Part shown: positions 48,395-55,901 of the stretch, piece after piece
Layout of the letters: each line of letters begins with the position of its first letter
Numbering within the stretch: the first letter of the stretch is position 1
Assembly (NCBI RefSeq): GCF_002214465.1
Contig: NZ_CP015101.1
Location: 1-64,000, forward strand
Direction of reading: 5' to 3'
Length of the DNA: 64,000 nucleotides
From: Thermococcus barossii
Lineage (GTDB): Archaea > Methanobacteriota_B > Thermococci > Thermococcales > Thermococcaceae
Program-made: the position numbers and the translations under genes
Notes under the pieces: generated by a model
What the model was told of the DNA's origin: nothing
The model's database searches: none
Seen by the model: the letters and a program-made list of their open reading frames with translations, nothing else

Positions 48395-48931
48395 TCACTC
48401 CTTCTTTCCGAACTTTTCCTTGTAGAGCTCGATGGCGCGGAGGATTTCCTTCTTGGCCTCCTCGGCGTTGCCCCAGCCCTCTATCTTAGTGACCTTGCCC
48501 TGGAGCTCCTTGTAGCGCTGGAAGAAGTGGGCAATCTCGTCGAGGAAGGCCTTGGGGACGTCGTCGATGTCCTTCCAGTCCTTGAAGTACGGGTCCTCGA
48601 CTGGAACCGCGAGAACCTTCCAGTCTTTATCGCCGCTGTCTTCCATCTTCATTATGCCTATCGGTCTCGCCTCGATGAGCGTGAGGGGGTAAACCGGCTC
48701 GCGCATGATGACCATTATGTCGAAGGGGTCTCCGTCATCATACCAGGTCTGGGGGATTATTCCGTAGTCGACCGGATAGAAGAACGGGCTGTAGAGCACT
48801 CTATCGAGCTTTATAAGGCCGGTCTTCTTGTCGAGCTCGTACTTGTTTCTGCTTCCCTTCGGAATCTCTATGAGAGCGTAAACGACCTCTGGAACCTCCG
48901 GTCCGGGCTCAAGCTCGTGGAACGGGTTCAT
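48395..48931 (-). CDS. ppa: Inorganic pyrophosphatase (family I)
   Basis: Hydrolyses pyrophosphate, cytosolic, Mg2+-dependent. 178 residues. Catalytic elements: [37 protein letters not shown]-like loop with the Asp cluster ([10 protein letters not shown]), and [15 protein letters not shown] with KGW-like [10 protein letters not shown] at the end. ATG 48931 follows GGTGGTTAGAG. Confidence 0.97.
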   Translation of the reverse strand: MNPFHELEPGPEVPEVVYALIEIPKGSRNKYELDKKTGLIKLDRVLYSPFFYPVDYGIIPQTWYDDGDPFDIMVIMREPVYPLTLIEARPIGIMKMEDSGDKDWKVLAVPVEDPYFKDWKDIDDVPKAFLDEIAHFFQRYKELQGKVTKIEGWGNAEEAKKEILRAIELYKEKFGKKE

Positions 48932-49041
48932 CTCTAACCACCTCTTACCTCTTGTAGAACTTCTAGGTTAGCCTTTCGGATAGGGCTTTTAAAGTTGTTG
49001 GTTATGAAAACCAGAAAAGGGATGGGGGAAGGGGAGGGCCC

Positions 49042-50064
49042 TCAGTTGGCCCCATCCCCTTCCTTGGGCAATGGCTTCCGGTACTCGTAGGATATTCCGT
49101 CGTCTATTATGGCAAAGACCTCATCCTCGCCGTCTATATAGTGGAGTATCGGCTTGTCCACAAGCTCGAAAGTTGTCTCCAAGTCATTGGGGGTCTTCAG
49201 GACGACCCTCTTCTGGACCGGCCCGGGGGCGCCCTTGACTATGTACGGCTTTATCTTGGCCAGCTCGTCCTTGGGCGGCCTCGCGGTGTAAACGTAGCCC
49301 ACCAGAGGTATCAGCATCAGTAGTGCCAGCAGTGTGGTCACGACTTTGGCGGTGTCCAGGTCGCTCTCCACTCCCAGAACGGTTGCACTCACTTCTTCCC
49401 GCGTCGTCTTTGTTAGTGTCCTCTTTGCACTCTTGGTGGTGTCTGTGAAGTAGTAAAGGCCCGCACCGCCGTCTCTTACGAGTTCCACTTCTTGGTCGAA
49501 GTTTTCGTTTATCGTCTTTCCTCCAACTTTCCCGGTTCCTTTAACGCTTGTCGTTATGATAACACGTCTGTTCAGCCTCTTCATTCCAAGTTCTTCCGCC
49601 ACGTTTGCACTCAGCTCGTTGAGTTTGTTCATATCTAGCGTGTATTCAACCGTGAATCCACCTTCTTGGAGTTTGCCCTTCTCATCAAAGAGGGTCTCCT
49701 CCCACATGATAACTTCGTCGCTACCCTTGTTGACGTAGTAGATAACCTTTCCCGTGACCTCGTAGGTGCCACTGCTCAGCGGAGGGCCTGAACGGTACGT
49801 GTACGTCAGCAGGAACCTGTCAACCAGGGATATCGGGTACTCGTCCCTGAAAACCATGTAGCCGTAGAGTTCGTTAGGCTTGAGATACGCGGCGTGCTTT
49901 AACTGACCCTCCTCCCTGAACGTTCCGAGCGTTTGAGTGTTCACCACGTACGGGCTTGCGCTCATGAGCTTCACGGAATAAAATCCAAACACAAGGAAGA
50001 GCACTAGGAATGCGCCCAGCACATCTTTCCTCCTAATGAATCTCGAAATATCTTCTTTCTTCAT
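49042..50064 (-). CDS. DUF5305-like membrane protein, last gene of the DUF1102/SipW cluster
   Basis: 340 residues. One membrane helix near the N-terminus (VLGAFLVLFLVFGFYSV) and a second near residues 243-262 (VVTTLLALLMLIPLVGYVY) flank an extracytoplasmic domain of about 200 residues rich in YTYR, YYVNKG and VTGKV strands. A cytoplasmic tail (TFELVDKPILHYIDGEDEVF) ends it. This layout matches DUF5305 proteins, which in archaea accompany SipW-like peptidases. Start overlaps the preceding stop (ATGA). Possible assembly platform or anchor for the fibres encoded upstream. Confidence 0.7.
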   Translation of the reverse strand: MKKEDISRFIRRKDVLGAFLVLFLVFGFYSVKLMSASPYVVNTQTLGTFREEGQLKHAAYLKPNELYGYMVFRDEYPISLVDRFLLTYTYRSGPPLSSGTYEVTGKVIYYVNKGSDEVIMWEETLFDEKGKLQEGGFTVEYTLDMNKLNELSANVAEELGMKRLNRRVIITTSVKGTGKVGGKTINENFDQEVELVRDGGAGLYYFTDTTKSAKRTLTKTTREEVSATVLGVESDLDTAKVVTTLLALLMLIPLVGYVYTARPPKDELAKIKPYIVKGAPGPVQKRVVLKTPNDLETTFELVDKPILHYIDGEDEVFAIIDDGISYEYRKPLPKEGDGAN

Positions 50065-51449
50065 CCTTCACATGCCTCCATGCCAGTGTCTGATTCAAAA
50101 CTTCTATTGTCGTTGTCTCCGAGGGCCTGAAGGTCGACGTCGGACGTGCGGCAACTGCAGCAGCCGCAACCTCCAATCTTGACGTATACATCGCATCCGT
50201 AGTATCCGCAATTATCAACGAGCGCCCTGCTGATGACCAGGGCTTTGCTTGAGTGGTGCCTGCCAGCCTCTATTCCATCAGTGTGTTCCCAGAGGTGCAT
50301 TACTGCGGTCTCTCCATGCTCCAGATGCACTACCCATCTGACCTCTGTGGTGCCGTCGGGCATCGGGGTCACGGATACCGTGCCGACTGTGGAGGAATAA
50401 CCGCTTACCGTGAAGTGCTCCCCCACGTACTGCCTTATCGTTAACGTCTTTTCGTCCCCACCGTTGACGATTCCGAGCACCACATGGTAATCGGCGGAGG
50501 TGTCAGGGGGTATCTTTGCTGGCCCCCAAACGTTCCTCCACATGCAGAAGTGGCAGTCGTTGCCATTGTCGCACTTTGCCGTGACGTTTATTCCGTTGCT
50601 CTTGATGTCGTATCCCACTATCTCGGCCCCTTCGTTCAGCGGGTATTCGCCGCATGAGGTGAACTCCTGCTTCCCTGCCGGGTTGAGCTTGGTGTGTATC
50701 GTCACGTCCAGATACGCGCTTCCATCGGCCGGGACCTCTACCTCCCATGTTATGTGGTGTGCCGCCCCGGTCTGTACGATGGAATACGTCCCTGCGCTTG
50801 GGACTATGGAGTCTATATCAAACTCTCCGGGAATGACGTCCTTTATCGTCAGGCTTCTTGCAACATCCGGGCTGGTTACCGTGATGCGGAAAGTCCACTG
50901 TTCGTAGGTGTGCGTTGGAACCTCAAGATCGCCGCTTATCAGTTCCTTCTCAATTGTTGGCCCGCCCCTAACGATTAGCTTTATGGAGCAGGTTTCTATG
51001 ACGGCATCGCCCCCATCCCAGCGGGCGTACATGGTGATGGGAATCACATACTCGCCGGGTACAACGTCGCTTACGCTCACGTGCCCGGAGAAGGTGTATT
51101 CCTCCTCTGATGCTATCATCCTCTCGGTTCCGTCTTCCGTTTCTATAAACATGTCAACGTTGCCCGGCAAGCTTGAATAATCCGGGTCGAGACGTATCCA
51201 GACATCTTTCAGCTCGTTCAGATAGTTCCTGACTGTCAGTGCATCAAAGTCGGTTTCGCTGTGGGGACTGACCTCTACAACTGCGGCGTAGCCGTCTTCG
51301 CAGTCAAAGCCAAGGTACTCATTTTCATGGGGCACAACTTGAACCTTAACTTCTCTCGACGCTTCAAAGCTTACAAAAGTTCCACTGGAGCCTACGAGAA
51401 TCAGCGATGCCAGTGCAAGTGTTACGATGATTGAGAATAGAGCCCTCAT
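50061..51449 (-). CDS. Large cysteine-rich secreted protein with DUF1102-like N-terminus
   Basis: 462 residues. Signal/anchor MRALFSIIVTLALASLILVG is followed by TFVSFEASREVKVQVVPHEN, the same pattern (F-x-E-A/x-R-x-V-x-V-x-V-V-P) as the DUF1102 proteins of this cluster. Two to three immunoglobulin-like beta units follow (TFRITVTSPDVARSL, DYHVVLGIVNGGDEKTLTIR). About 15 cysteines occur, many in pairs near the C-terminus (GGCGCCSCRTSD), so the fold is probably disulfide-stabilised. ATGA overlaps with both neighbours. It may be the tip or cross-linking subunit of a fibre whose shaft is the DUF1102 proteins. Confidence 0.65.
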   Translation of the reverse strand: MRALFSIIVTLALASLILVGSSGTFVSFEASREVKVQVVPHENEYLGFDCEDGYAAVVEVSPHSETDFDALTVRNYLNELKDVWIRLDPDYSSLPGNVDMFIETEDGTERMIASEEEYTFSGHVSVSDVVPGEYVIPITMYARWDGGDAVIETCSIKLIVRGGPTIEKELISGDLEVPTHTYEQWTFRITVTSPDVARSLTIKDVIPGEFDIDSIVPSAGTYSIVQTGAAHHITWEVEVPADGSAYLDVTIHTKLNPAGKQEFTSCGEYPLNEGAEIVGYDIKSNGINVTAKCDNGNDCHFCMWRNVWGPAKIPPDTSADYHVVLGIVNGGDEKTLTIRQYVGEHFTVSGYSSTVGTVSVTPMPDGTTEVRWVVHLEHGETAVMHLWEHTDGIEAGRHHSSKALVISRALVDNCGYYGCDVYVKIGGCGCCSCRTSDVDLQALGDNDNRSFESDTGMEACEG

Positions 51450-52510
51450 ATCCTAAACACCTCCGTAATTCCTCTTAGGGAGGAAGTCCTTTTTCTCCTG
51501 ATTCTAAGAACGTCTTCATCCCCGATGCCGGATAGATAGTACAAAGCTCCAAGAAATGCTGCTACTTCAGTTAGGATAGCTAGTAGTGGCATCATGGGGT
51601 GTATTGAATAAAGCGAGTCCATGAGTGAACTTGGAAGCAGTTTTGGATACGCGTTTACCCGCACTTTTGTGGTGTACATTGCTGTAGTTTGTGGTGTTAC
51701 GATGGTTACGATAAGGTTGTCCTCTTTATCCCTTGAGAGATAAAACTTCTCGCTGGATACCTCGGTGACTGGAGGCTCAGCGGAGATGTAATAGACCATG
51801 GGGTAGATGTTGTTGTTCCTTATCGTAACCTCTGTCTGAAATTCCTCCCCGGGTAGGTACCATCCTTCTCGACTTCCTCCCGCGGATGTCACTGAATACG
51901 CTATAGGTATCAACTCCCACGAAACGAAGATTGAGATCGCCACCATGAGAATGAGAAATACTGAGGTTAGCATGAAGAGTGTTCTAAACTTTATCGAGAT
52001 GAACTTGTTCTTTCTGATCCTTTTGGGTCTCTCACCGCTTCCAAAGGCTATTATGCCAACTACCACAAGAAGGGCCCCAAGAAACATCTTACCCCTGTCT
52101 GAGAGTCCATTGTCTATGTAGTTTCCGAGTTCTGGTATCTTGGGCACGTGTCCATTAACCGTGATAACTCTCCCGCCTATCTGCTCTCCTGCCACTGGGG
52201 GAACGTTATGAGTTTGCTGGTCGGTTGCAATGTTATTGTCACCTTTGGTCAGGTAGCCTTCTTCGGTTATTGCTACAATCCTGTGAACAACCCATGTCTT
52301 CCCTGCTCTGAAGACTACAATGTCGCCAACTTTGGGGTTTCTCACGAACGGATTAATGAAAAAAACGTCCCCCTTGTCTATTGTAGGGGCCATGCTCCCG
52401 GAGTATGCGTACGATATGAAGACTGGCCTGTCTAAGAGCGCTCCGAGCAGAGAACCTATAACGAGTACCGCGAGGAGTGCTAAGAGTGTGTATTCTATCA
52501 ATGATTTCAT
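51446..52510 (-). CDS. SipW-like type I signal peptidase with C-terminal extension
   Basis: Membrane peptidase of the archaeal/ER-type S26B group, 354 residues from ATG 52510 (ATGA overlap with the gene before). Helix at residues 6-24, catalytic Ser39 in YSGSMAPTIDKGD and His76 in WVVHRIVA; KGDNNIATD around 90-97 supplies the Asp residues. After the catalytic domain come a helix (MFLGALLVVVGIIAFG), another (LFMLTSVFLILMVAISIFV), a beta domain with EFQTEVTIRNNN, and a last helix. This extension is unlike housekeeping peptidases and suggests dedication to the secreted proteins of the cluster. Confidence 0.85.
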   Translation of the reverse strand: MKSLIEYTLLALLAVLVIGSLLGALLDRPVFISYAYSGSMAPTIDKGDVFFINPFVRNPKVGDIVVFRAGKTWVVHRIVAITEEGYLTKGDNNIATDQQTHNVPPVAGEQIGGRVITVNGHVPKIPELGNYIDNGLSDRGKMFLGALLVVVGIIAFGSGERPKRIRKNKFISIKFRTLFMLTSVFLILMVAISIFVSWELIPIAYSVTSAGGSREGWYLPGEEFQTEVTIRNNNIYPMVYYISAEPPVTEVSSEKFYLSRDKEDNLIVTIVTPQTTAMYTTKVRVNAYPKLLPSSLMDSLYSIHPMMPLLAILTEVAAFLGALYYLSGIGDEDVLRIRRKRTSSLRGITEVFRI

Positions 52511-53025
52511 CCACAACTCCCTCCCCACGCTTCAATTATGAAGTTCTCTGTGTAATCTCCGGTTGATAATCCATGGGTATCTATCCTTGCCCCAATCTCA
52601 ACACTTTCACCGGCGGAAATAGAAACTTCAACAACTTCCCCCCAGTTCCCGTCAAAAGAGCCCCCAAAGAACCCTATCTCAGGGGTTTCTGAGGTTATCC
52701 TCACACATATCTCGCTCTCACCTGTGATGCTCTCGTTGTTCTTTATGACAAAAACCTTCTCGAAAACGTACGTGGAATTAACGCTTAAACCTTCGCCGTA
52801 ACCGGGGTAAAAGGGATTGTTTGGCGAAATGTCCACAACTAAAAACCCTTCATCGTTAAGGTATGAATAAGGAGGCAGGGGGCTTTCAATGAAGGACATC
52901 CCGTTTCCATCCTCAGGGATAGCGTAAACAACAGTGATGGGCCTTGATGGATACAATCCCCACAGCCCGATGAGAAGGATGACAGTTATTCCAACACCAG
53001 TTGCAACCTTTTTCGTTGTCCTCAT
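52507..53025 (-). CDS. DUF1102-like secreted protein, third copy
   Basis: 172 residues. N-terminal helix (VATGVGITVILLIGLWGL), then a domain paralogous to the two genes upstream: YSYLNDEGFLVVDISPNNPF, YGEGLSVNSTYVFEKVFVIKN, VCVRIT-like strand, AGESVEIGARIDTHGLSTGDY. The early FExxR/VVP element of the other copies is weaker here. Two cysteines near the end. It is separated from the second copy by 57 bases containing a hairpin and a promoter-like element. Confidence 0.7.
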   Translation of the reverse strand: MRTTKKVATGVGITVILLIGLWGLYPSRPITVVYAIPEDGNGMSFIESPLPPYSYLNDEGFLVVDISPNNPFYPGYGEGLSVNSTYVFEKVFVIKNNESITGESEICVRITSETPEIGFFGGSFDGNWGEVVEVSISAGESVEIGARIDTHGLSTGDYTENFIIEAWGGSCG

Positions 53026-53035
53026 TCTTTTTCCC

Positions 53036-53052
53036 CCTATAATAACTTAAAG
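53036..53052 (-). promoter_or_regulatory. Possible internal promoter before the third DUF1102 gene
   Basis: On the minus strand TTCTTTAAGTTATTATAGG follows the hairpin and could act as a TATA, though it lies only about 15-25 bases before the ATG at 53025, which would make the mRNA leaderless. Weak evidence. Confidence 0.25.
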
Positions 53053-53056
53053 AAGA

Positions 53057-53070
53057 GGAGCAAATGCTCC
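53057..53070 (-). terminator. Hairpin between DUF1102 genes two and three
   Basis: GGAGC-AAAT-GCTCC, a 5-bp GC-rich stem; on the minus strand it is followed by TCTTCTTTAAG. Position between the first two (probable major) subunits and the rest of the operon fits a partial terminator or RNA processing site that lowers expression of the distal genes. Confidence 0.45.
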
Positions 53071-53082
53071 AGAACTAAATAT

Positions 53083-53628
53083 TCACTGAGGTCCTTCCTC
53101 GCACTCGCCGGCCTCAGCGTAGAACTGTATCTGGCCGTCCAGTGAATCGGGTGCGCTGATTCCGGTGCTGTCAATTATCATGCCGATCCTGACGACGTCG
53201 CCGGGCATGACGGTCACGTTGAGTGTGGTCGCACCAACTGTCTGGTCAGGCACGTAGTCTCCTTCAAAGAAGAGGACTCCACCATCTCCGGTGTAAGTAA
53301 TGTGCATGCATATCGGGGTCTGCTCCCAGAGATCGTTGCTCACGCCGAAGACTTCCTCGAACACGTAGGTGCTGTTCGGGCTGACGCCCTCTCCGAATCC
53401 CTCTTCCCAGTTGCCGTTGTTGTGGCTGAGGTCTATGACGAGCATTCCATTCTCGTTGATGTATGCGTAGGGCTGAATTGGCCTGAGGTCGATGAGCTCA
53501 TTGTCATCGGGAACGATCTGAATGTGAACGTTCCTGTCCGCTTCAAAGTATGCGAAGTTTGCGCTGCTGGCGGCAACCGCTATGAGCAGTCCTGCCATAA
53601 GGGCGAATAGTCCTAGTATCTTTCTCAT
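53083..53628 (-). CDS. DUF1102-domain secreted protein, second copy
   Basis: 181 residues. Cleavable-looking signal MRKILGLFALMAGLLIAVAA, then NFAYFEADRNVHIQIVPDDN and a compact beta domain (QPYAYINENGMLVIDLSHNN, GVSPNSTYVFEEVFGVSN, VMPGDVVRIGMIIDSTGIS). DUF1102 proteins are archaeal secreted proteins related in layout to camelysin/TasA fibre subunits processed by SipW. Start ATG 53628 follows GGTCGGTTGAA, one base after the first copy. Confidence 0.82.
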   Translation of the reverse strand: MRKILGLFALMAGLLIAVAASSANFAYFEADRNVHIQIVPDDNELIDLRPIQPYAYINENGMLVIDLSHNNGNWEEGFGEGVSPNSTYVFEEVFGVSNDLWEQTPICMHITYTGDGGVLFFEGDYVPDQTVGATTLNVTVMPGDVVRIGMIIDSTGISAPDSLDGQIQFYAEAGECEEGPQ

Positions 53629-53629
53629 T

Positions 53630-54280
53630 TCAACCGACCTCCGGTGGAAGTGGTGCGTTACAGTCTATGGGGGCGTTGTCTGCCGGCCAGGCTTTGACGG
53701 TTATAGTTACGTCGTAGTCTCCTAGGCTGTTACCTGCTGCTATCTCCATTCCAACACCGAGGGCTTCCCCGGGTGCTAGGTAGAAGCAGACATCTCCAAC
53801 AGCGCTGTCCGAGTTGTACGGAACTGCATTACCAGTAGTGCTGTGCATTCTTTCTCCCGGGTCGTAGAATGAGATCTTGCCTGAGTCTGAGGAGATTACC
53901 TCAACGACTATTACCTTGTTCTCCCACAGGTGGTTGCTCACGTTGAAAACGTGATCAAAGTTGTACCTGCTCTGGGGGCTCAGGCCTATTCCCTTGCCGT
54001 TGTATCCTTCGAGCTCACCCTGGTACTCGGCCCAATCTGGGTCGTCGTGTCCGGGCCAGTTCGGGTTGTTCTCTGAGAAGTCAATAACAAGTTGCCCTCC
54101 GTCATTTATGTACGCATAGGGCTGGACAGGTGTCAGGTCAATGAGCTCATCGTCGTCTGGAACGACTGCAATGTGTGAGCTCCTCTGGACACGGTAGTCC
54201 CTGAAGGTCGCACTGGTGCCTAGTGCAAAGGCCGCCGCGATCATCAGCCCCAGCATACCGAGGGCCAAAATTTTCTTCAT
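53630..54280 (-). CDS. DUF1102-domain secreted protein, first copy
   Basis: 216 residues from ATG 54280, preceded by GGAGGAATGTACC; an upstream in-frame start overlaps that site. Signal MKKILALGMLGLMIAAAFAL, then TFRDYRVQRSSHIAVVPDDD and the DUF1102 beta domain (QPYAYINDGGQLVIDFSENN, LSPQSRYNFDHVFNVSNHLW, LAPGEALGVGMEIAAG). An insertion around PGHDDPDWAEYQGELEGYNG makes it longer than the second copy. First gene of the cluster and, by analogy, a candidate major fibre subunit. Confidence 0.82.
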   Translation of the reverse strand: MKKILALGMLGLMIAAAFALGTSATFRDYRVQRSSHIAVVPDDDELIDLTPVQPYAYINDGGQLVIDFSENNPNWPGHDDPDWAEYQGELEGYNGKGIGLSPQSRYNFDHVFNVSNHLWENKVIVVEVISSDSGKISFYDPGERMHSTTGNAVPYNSDSAVGDVCFYLAPGEALGVGMEIAAGNSLGDYDVTITVKAWPADNAPIDCNAPLPPEVG

Positions 54281-54340
54281 GGTACATTCCTCCATATTTT
54301 CCAAACCGACACCCTAGGCGAAGGCCATCATGGGGATGCC

Positions 54341-54409
54341 TCACTGTTTATTAGTGAAGTCAACCTATATAGTAAATTCCGGCTTACTGGGTGGTAATCC
54401 CTCATTACC
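54341..54409 (-). promoter_or_regulatory. Promoter of the DUF1102/SipW operon with two inverted repeats
   Basis: On the minus strand TTTACTATATAGGTTG (about 54364-54379) is a TATA. Upstream of it lies GGTAAT-N5-ATTACC (54393-54409), suited to an activator; downstream, over the expected start of transcription, lies TCACT-N7-AGTGA (54341-54357), suited to a repressor. The leader to ATG 54280 is about 60 bases. The divergently placed end of the DUF7344-like regulator gene is 54 bases away. Confidence 0.55.
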
Positions 54410-54462
54410 GGGGATAAAAAGGCCTAGTTTGATTAGAAGAGGCAAGTTGTAGCGTGATTAAG

Positions 54463-54897
54463 CTAAAACAGCCTCTTTACTCGGTTGTGGTGTATCAGGC
54501 TTATGACCAGATACACGATGGCAGCCAGCAATAAAGGCATGCTGCCTAGGTACCAGCCTGCTATGATGAATATTAACGACGTCCCCATGTAGAAGGTGCT
54601 CCAGCTTATATCGTGCTTGTTGACTACCTCCATGTAGACGGTAACATCGTCCGGAATCTTCAAGAGCGTGACGATGCCGTGGTTGAAGGTTATGACGCCC
54701 TCCCTTTCCAGTTTGGGGATGTGCGTCTGAACCAGGCTGACGTAGACGCTTTTCCTGTGCTTCCGATCCGTGTCTCCTTCTCTTTCAGCTATGTACTCAA
54801 CAAGCTCCCTAAGCTCTGCGTGCCCTTCCTTCTCCTTGAGATACTCTATCATCAACATTCTCCTGTCGTTTCCGAGTATCGTGGTTGTCGCACCCAT
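54463..54897 (-). CDS. DUF7344-like winged-helix protein with two membrane helices
   Basis: 144 residues. Residues 1-85 form a winged helix (LGNDRRMLMIEYLKEKEGHA, ELRELVEYIAERE, HIPKLEREGVITF), as in DUF7344 transcription factors of archaea. Residues about 100-137 form a helical hairpin (MGTSLIFIIAGWYLG, LLLAAIVYLVISLI), so it is a membrane-tethered regulator. It starts three bases after the small winged-helix gene and lies just upstream of the DUF1102 operon on the same strand. Likely regulates that operon, perhaps in response to surface state. Confidence 0.75.
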   Translation of the reverse strand: MGATTTILGNDRRMLMIEYLKEKEGHAELRELVEYIAEREGDTDRKHRKSVYVSLVQTHIPKLEREGVITFNHGIVTLLKIPDDVTVYMEVVNKHDISWSTFYMGTSLIFIIAGWYLGSMPLLLAAIVYLVISLIHHNRVKRLF

Positions 54898-54900
54898 GGC

Positions 54901-55116
54901 TCATCTCAACCTGTAATGCTTTCTCTTATTCCCGTTGGTGTAGAACGCTTCCACCTTCTTCTGCTCCACCAGTTTCCTGAGGGTTCTCTCAACCTTCTGC
55001 CTCGTGCAGAAAATGCCTCTCTCGTTGAGGAACCGCGTCAGAAAAGCGACACTGAGTGATCCGTGGACCCTAAGGAGGTTCATAATCTCACCCTCCAGGT
55101 TAACTACGTTGCTCAC
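54901..55116 (-). CDS. Small winged-helix DNA-binding protein, 71 residues
   Basis: MSNVVNLEGEIMNLLRVHGS followed by LSVAFLTRFLNERGIFCTRQ and KVERTLRKLVEQKKVEAFYT: a complete helix-turn-helix with wing and nothing else. ATG 55116 follows GGAGGGGGTGAGG. Promoter-like GGAACTTTTAAATAC near 55178-55195. Co-directional with the DUF7344-like gene and the fibre cluster, hence a candidate regulator. Confidence 0.75.
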   Translation of the reverse strand: MSNVVNLEGEIMNLLRVHGSLSVAFLTRFLNERGIFCTRQKVERTLRKLVEQKKVEAFYTNGNKRKHYRLR

Positions 55117-55136
55117 ATCCTCACCCCCTCCGTGTT

Positions 55137-55522
55137 AAGCAATGTATATGTAACATCACTTTGAATCTTGGCGGCATAGTATTTAAAAGTTCCTAAAAAG
55201 TCTGATTTCGAAATTTTGAGATGTTTTATTCTCATTCCTGGCTAAATCTCTCATTTCTGAAATGAATCTCAAAAATACTCCCGTTATCTCTTTGTTCTCC
55301 GGCGAGCCCTTCCAGTTTTATTGTATATTATGCAGAATATTGTAAAAAATACAACAGTATCTTGGAGGAATTCCATGAGCGTTGGGATATTGAACCCTGT
55401 ACGGTGGTGATGGGGTAGCTTGGAGAACCAATGGGATACGTTTTGAGGTGTAATGTGTGGTTTGAAACACAAACCTAAGATGAAGAAGATAGTGGGGTTC
55501 GAGGGTCTGGAGCCCGATTGAA
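55137..55522. other. Intergenic region with palindromes, no gene recognised
   Basis: Holds the promoter of the small winged-helix gene (55178-55195, minus strand). About 60 bases further upstream is the perfect palindrome TCATTTC-T-GAAATGA (55251-55265), with TTTTGAGAT and ATCTCAAAA copies (about 55213-55275) around it. GGTTTG-N5-CAAACC lies at 55459-55475. A short frame MSVGILNPVRW behind GGAGGAATTCC near 55373 is too short to call. The region is AT-rich on its left half. Confidence 0.4.
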
Positions 55523-55598
55523 TGGTAGCCCCGCGGGGATTCGAACCCCGGTCGCGGGATCCAGAGTCCCGCATGCTTGGCCGCTACACCACGGGGCT
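55523..55598 (-). tRNA. tRNA-Gln (anticodon CTG)
   Basis: Minus-strand sequence starts AGCCCCGTGGTGTAGCGGCC and ends with T-arm GGTTCGAATCC and acceptor CGGGGCTACCA, with CCA encoded. Acceptor AGCCCCG pairs with CGGGGCT; the anticodon arm CGGGA-CTCTGGA-TCCCG gives anticodon CTG (Gln). TATA-like AATTTATAAATCC is about 35 bases upstream. Confidence 0.95.
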
Positions 55599-55723
55599 GT
55601 GCCCGTTGATAGGTTAAGGGGTGGATTTATAAATTTTACCGTTTGAGTCCTCGGTTCAGACGGAACTTAGGCGGTGAAAACAAGTAAGTCCAGCAACTTG
55701 TTCAGGAGCCACAAACTTTGATG

Positions 55724-55746
55724 AAACTTTTGCCAAGCAAAAGTTT
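55724..55746 (-). repeat. 9-bp perfect inverted repeat directly 3' of tRNA-Pro
   Basis: AAACTTTTG-CCAAG-CAAAAGTTT starts four bases after the encoded CCA of tRNA-Pro on the minus strand. It could form a hairpin in the trailer that ends or protects the precursor. A second inverted repeat, ACAAGT-N10-ACTTGT, is at 55680-55701. Confidence 0.5.
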
Positions 55747-55750
55747 CTAA

Positions 55751-55828
55751 TGGTGGGGCCGCCGAGATTTGAACTCGGGTCCCCGGCTCCCGAAGCCGGA
55801 AGGATAGGCCAAGCTACCCCACGGCCCC
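55751..55828 (-). tRNA. tRNA-Pro (anticodon CGG)
   Basis: Minus-strand sequence begins GGGGCCGTGGGGTAGCTTGG and ends GGCGGCCCCACCA with encoded CCA. Anticodon arm CCGGC-TTCGGGA-GCCGG gives anticodon CGG (Pro); T-arm has GAGTTCAAATCTC. The TATA at 55857-55865 is shared with the divergent mannosyltransferase gene. The bases before the 5' end (TATCAGCGGGCAT) nearly match those before tRNA-Gln (TATCAACGGGCAC). Confidence 0.95.
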
Positions 55829-55852
55829 ATGCCCGCTGATAAGCGCAGTCGC

Positions 55853-55866
55853 AGGACTTATAAAGT
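55853..55866. promoter_or_regulatory. Single TATA element between tRNA-Pro and dpm-like gene
   Basis: AGGACTTATAAAGTTT reads as a TATA in both directions. On the minus strand it is about 25 bases before the expected start just upstream of tRNA-Pro; on the plus strand it would start transcription near 55886, before the TTG at 55902. One near-palindromic TATA may serve both. Confidence 0.5.
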
Positions 55867-55901
55867 TTACGGAACAGTTGATGAGGGTGGAGGGAAGCCC
55901 C

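Noticed and set aside
55284-55574. 96-residue minus-strand frame beginning in tRNA-Gln
   Set aside because: It starts inside the tRNA gene and has the usual tRNA-derived RGSNPRGA signature of false ORFs.
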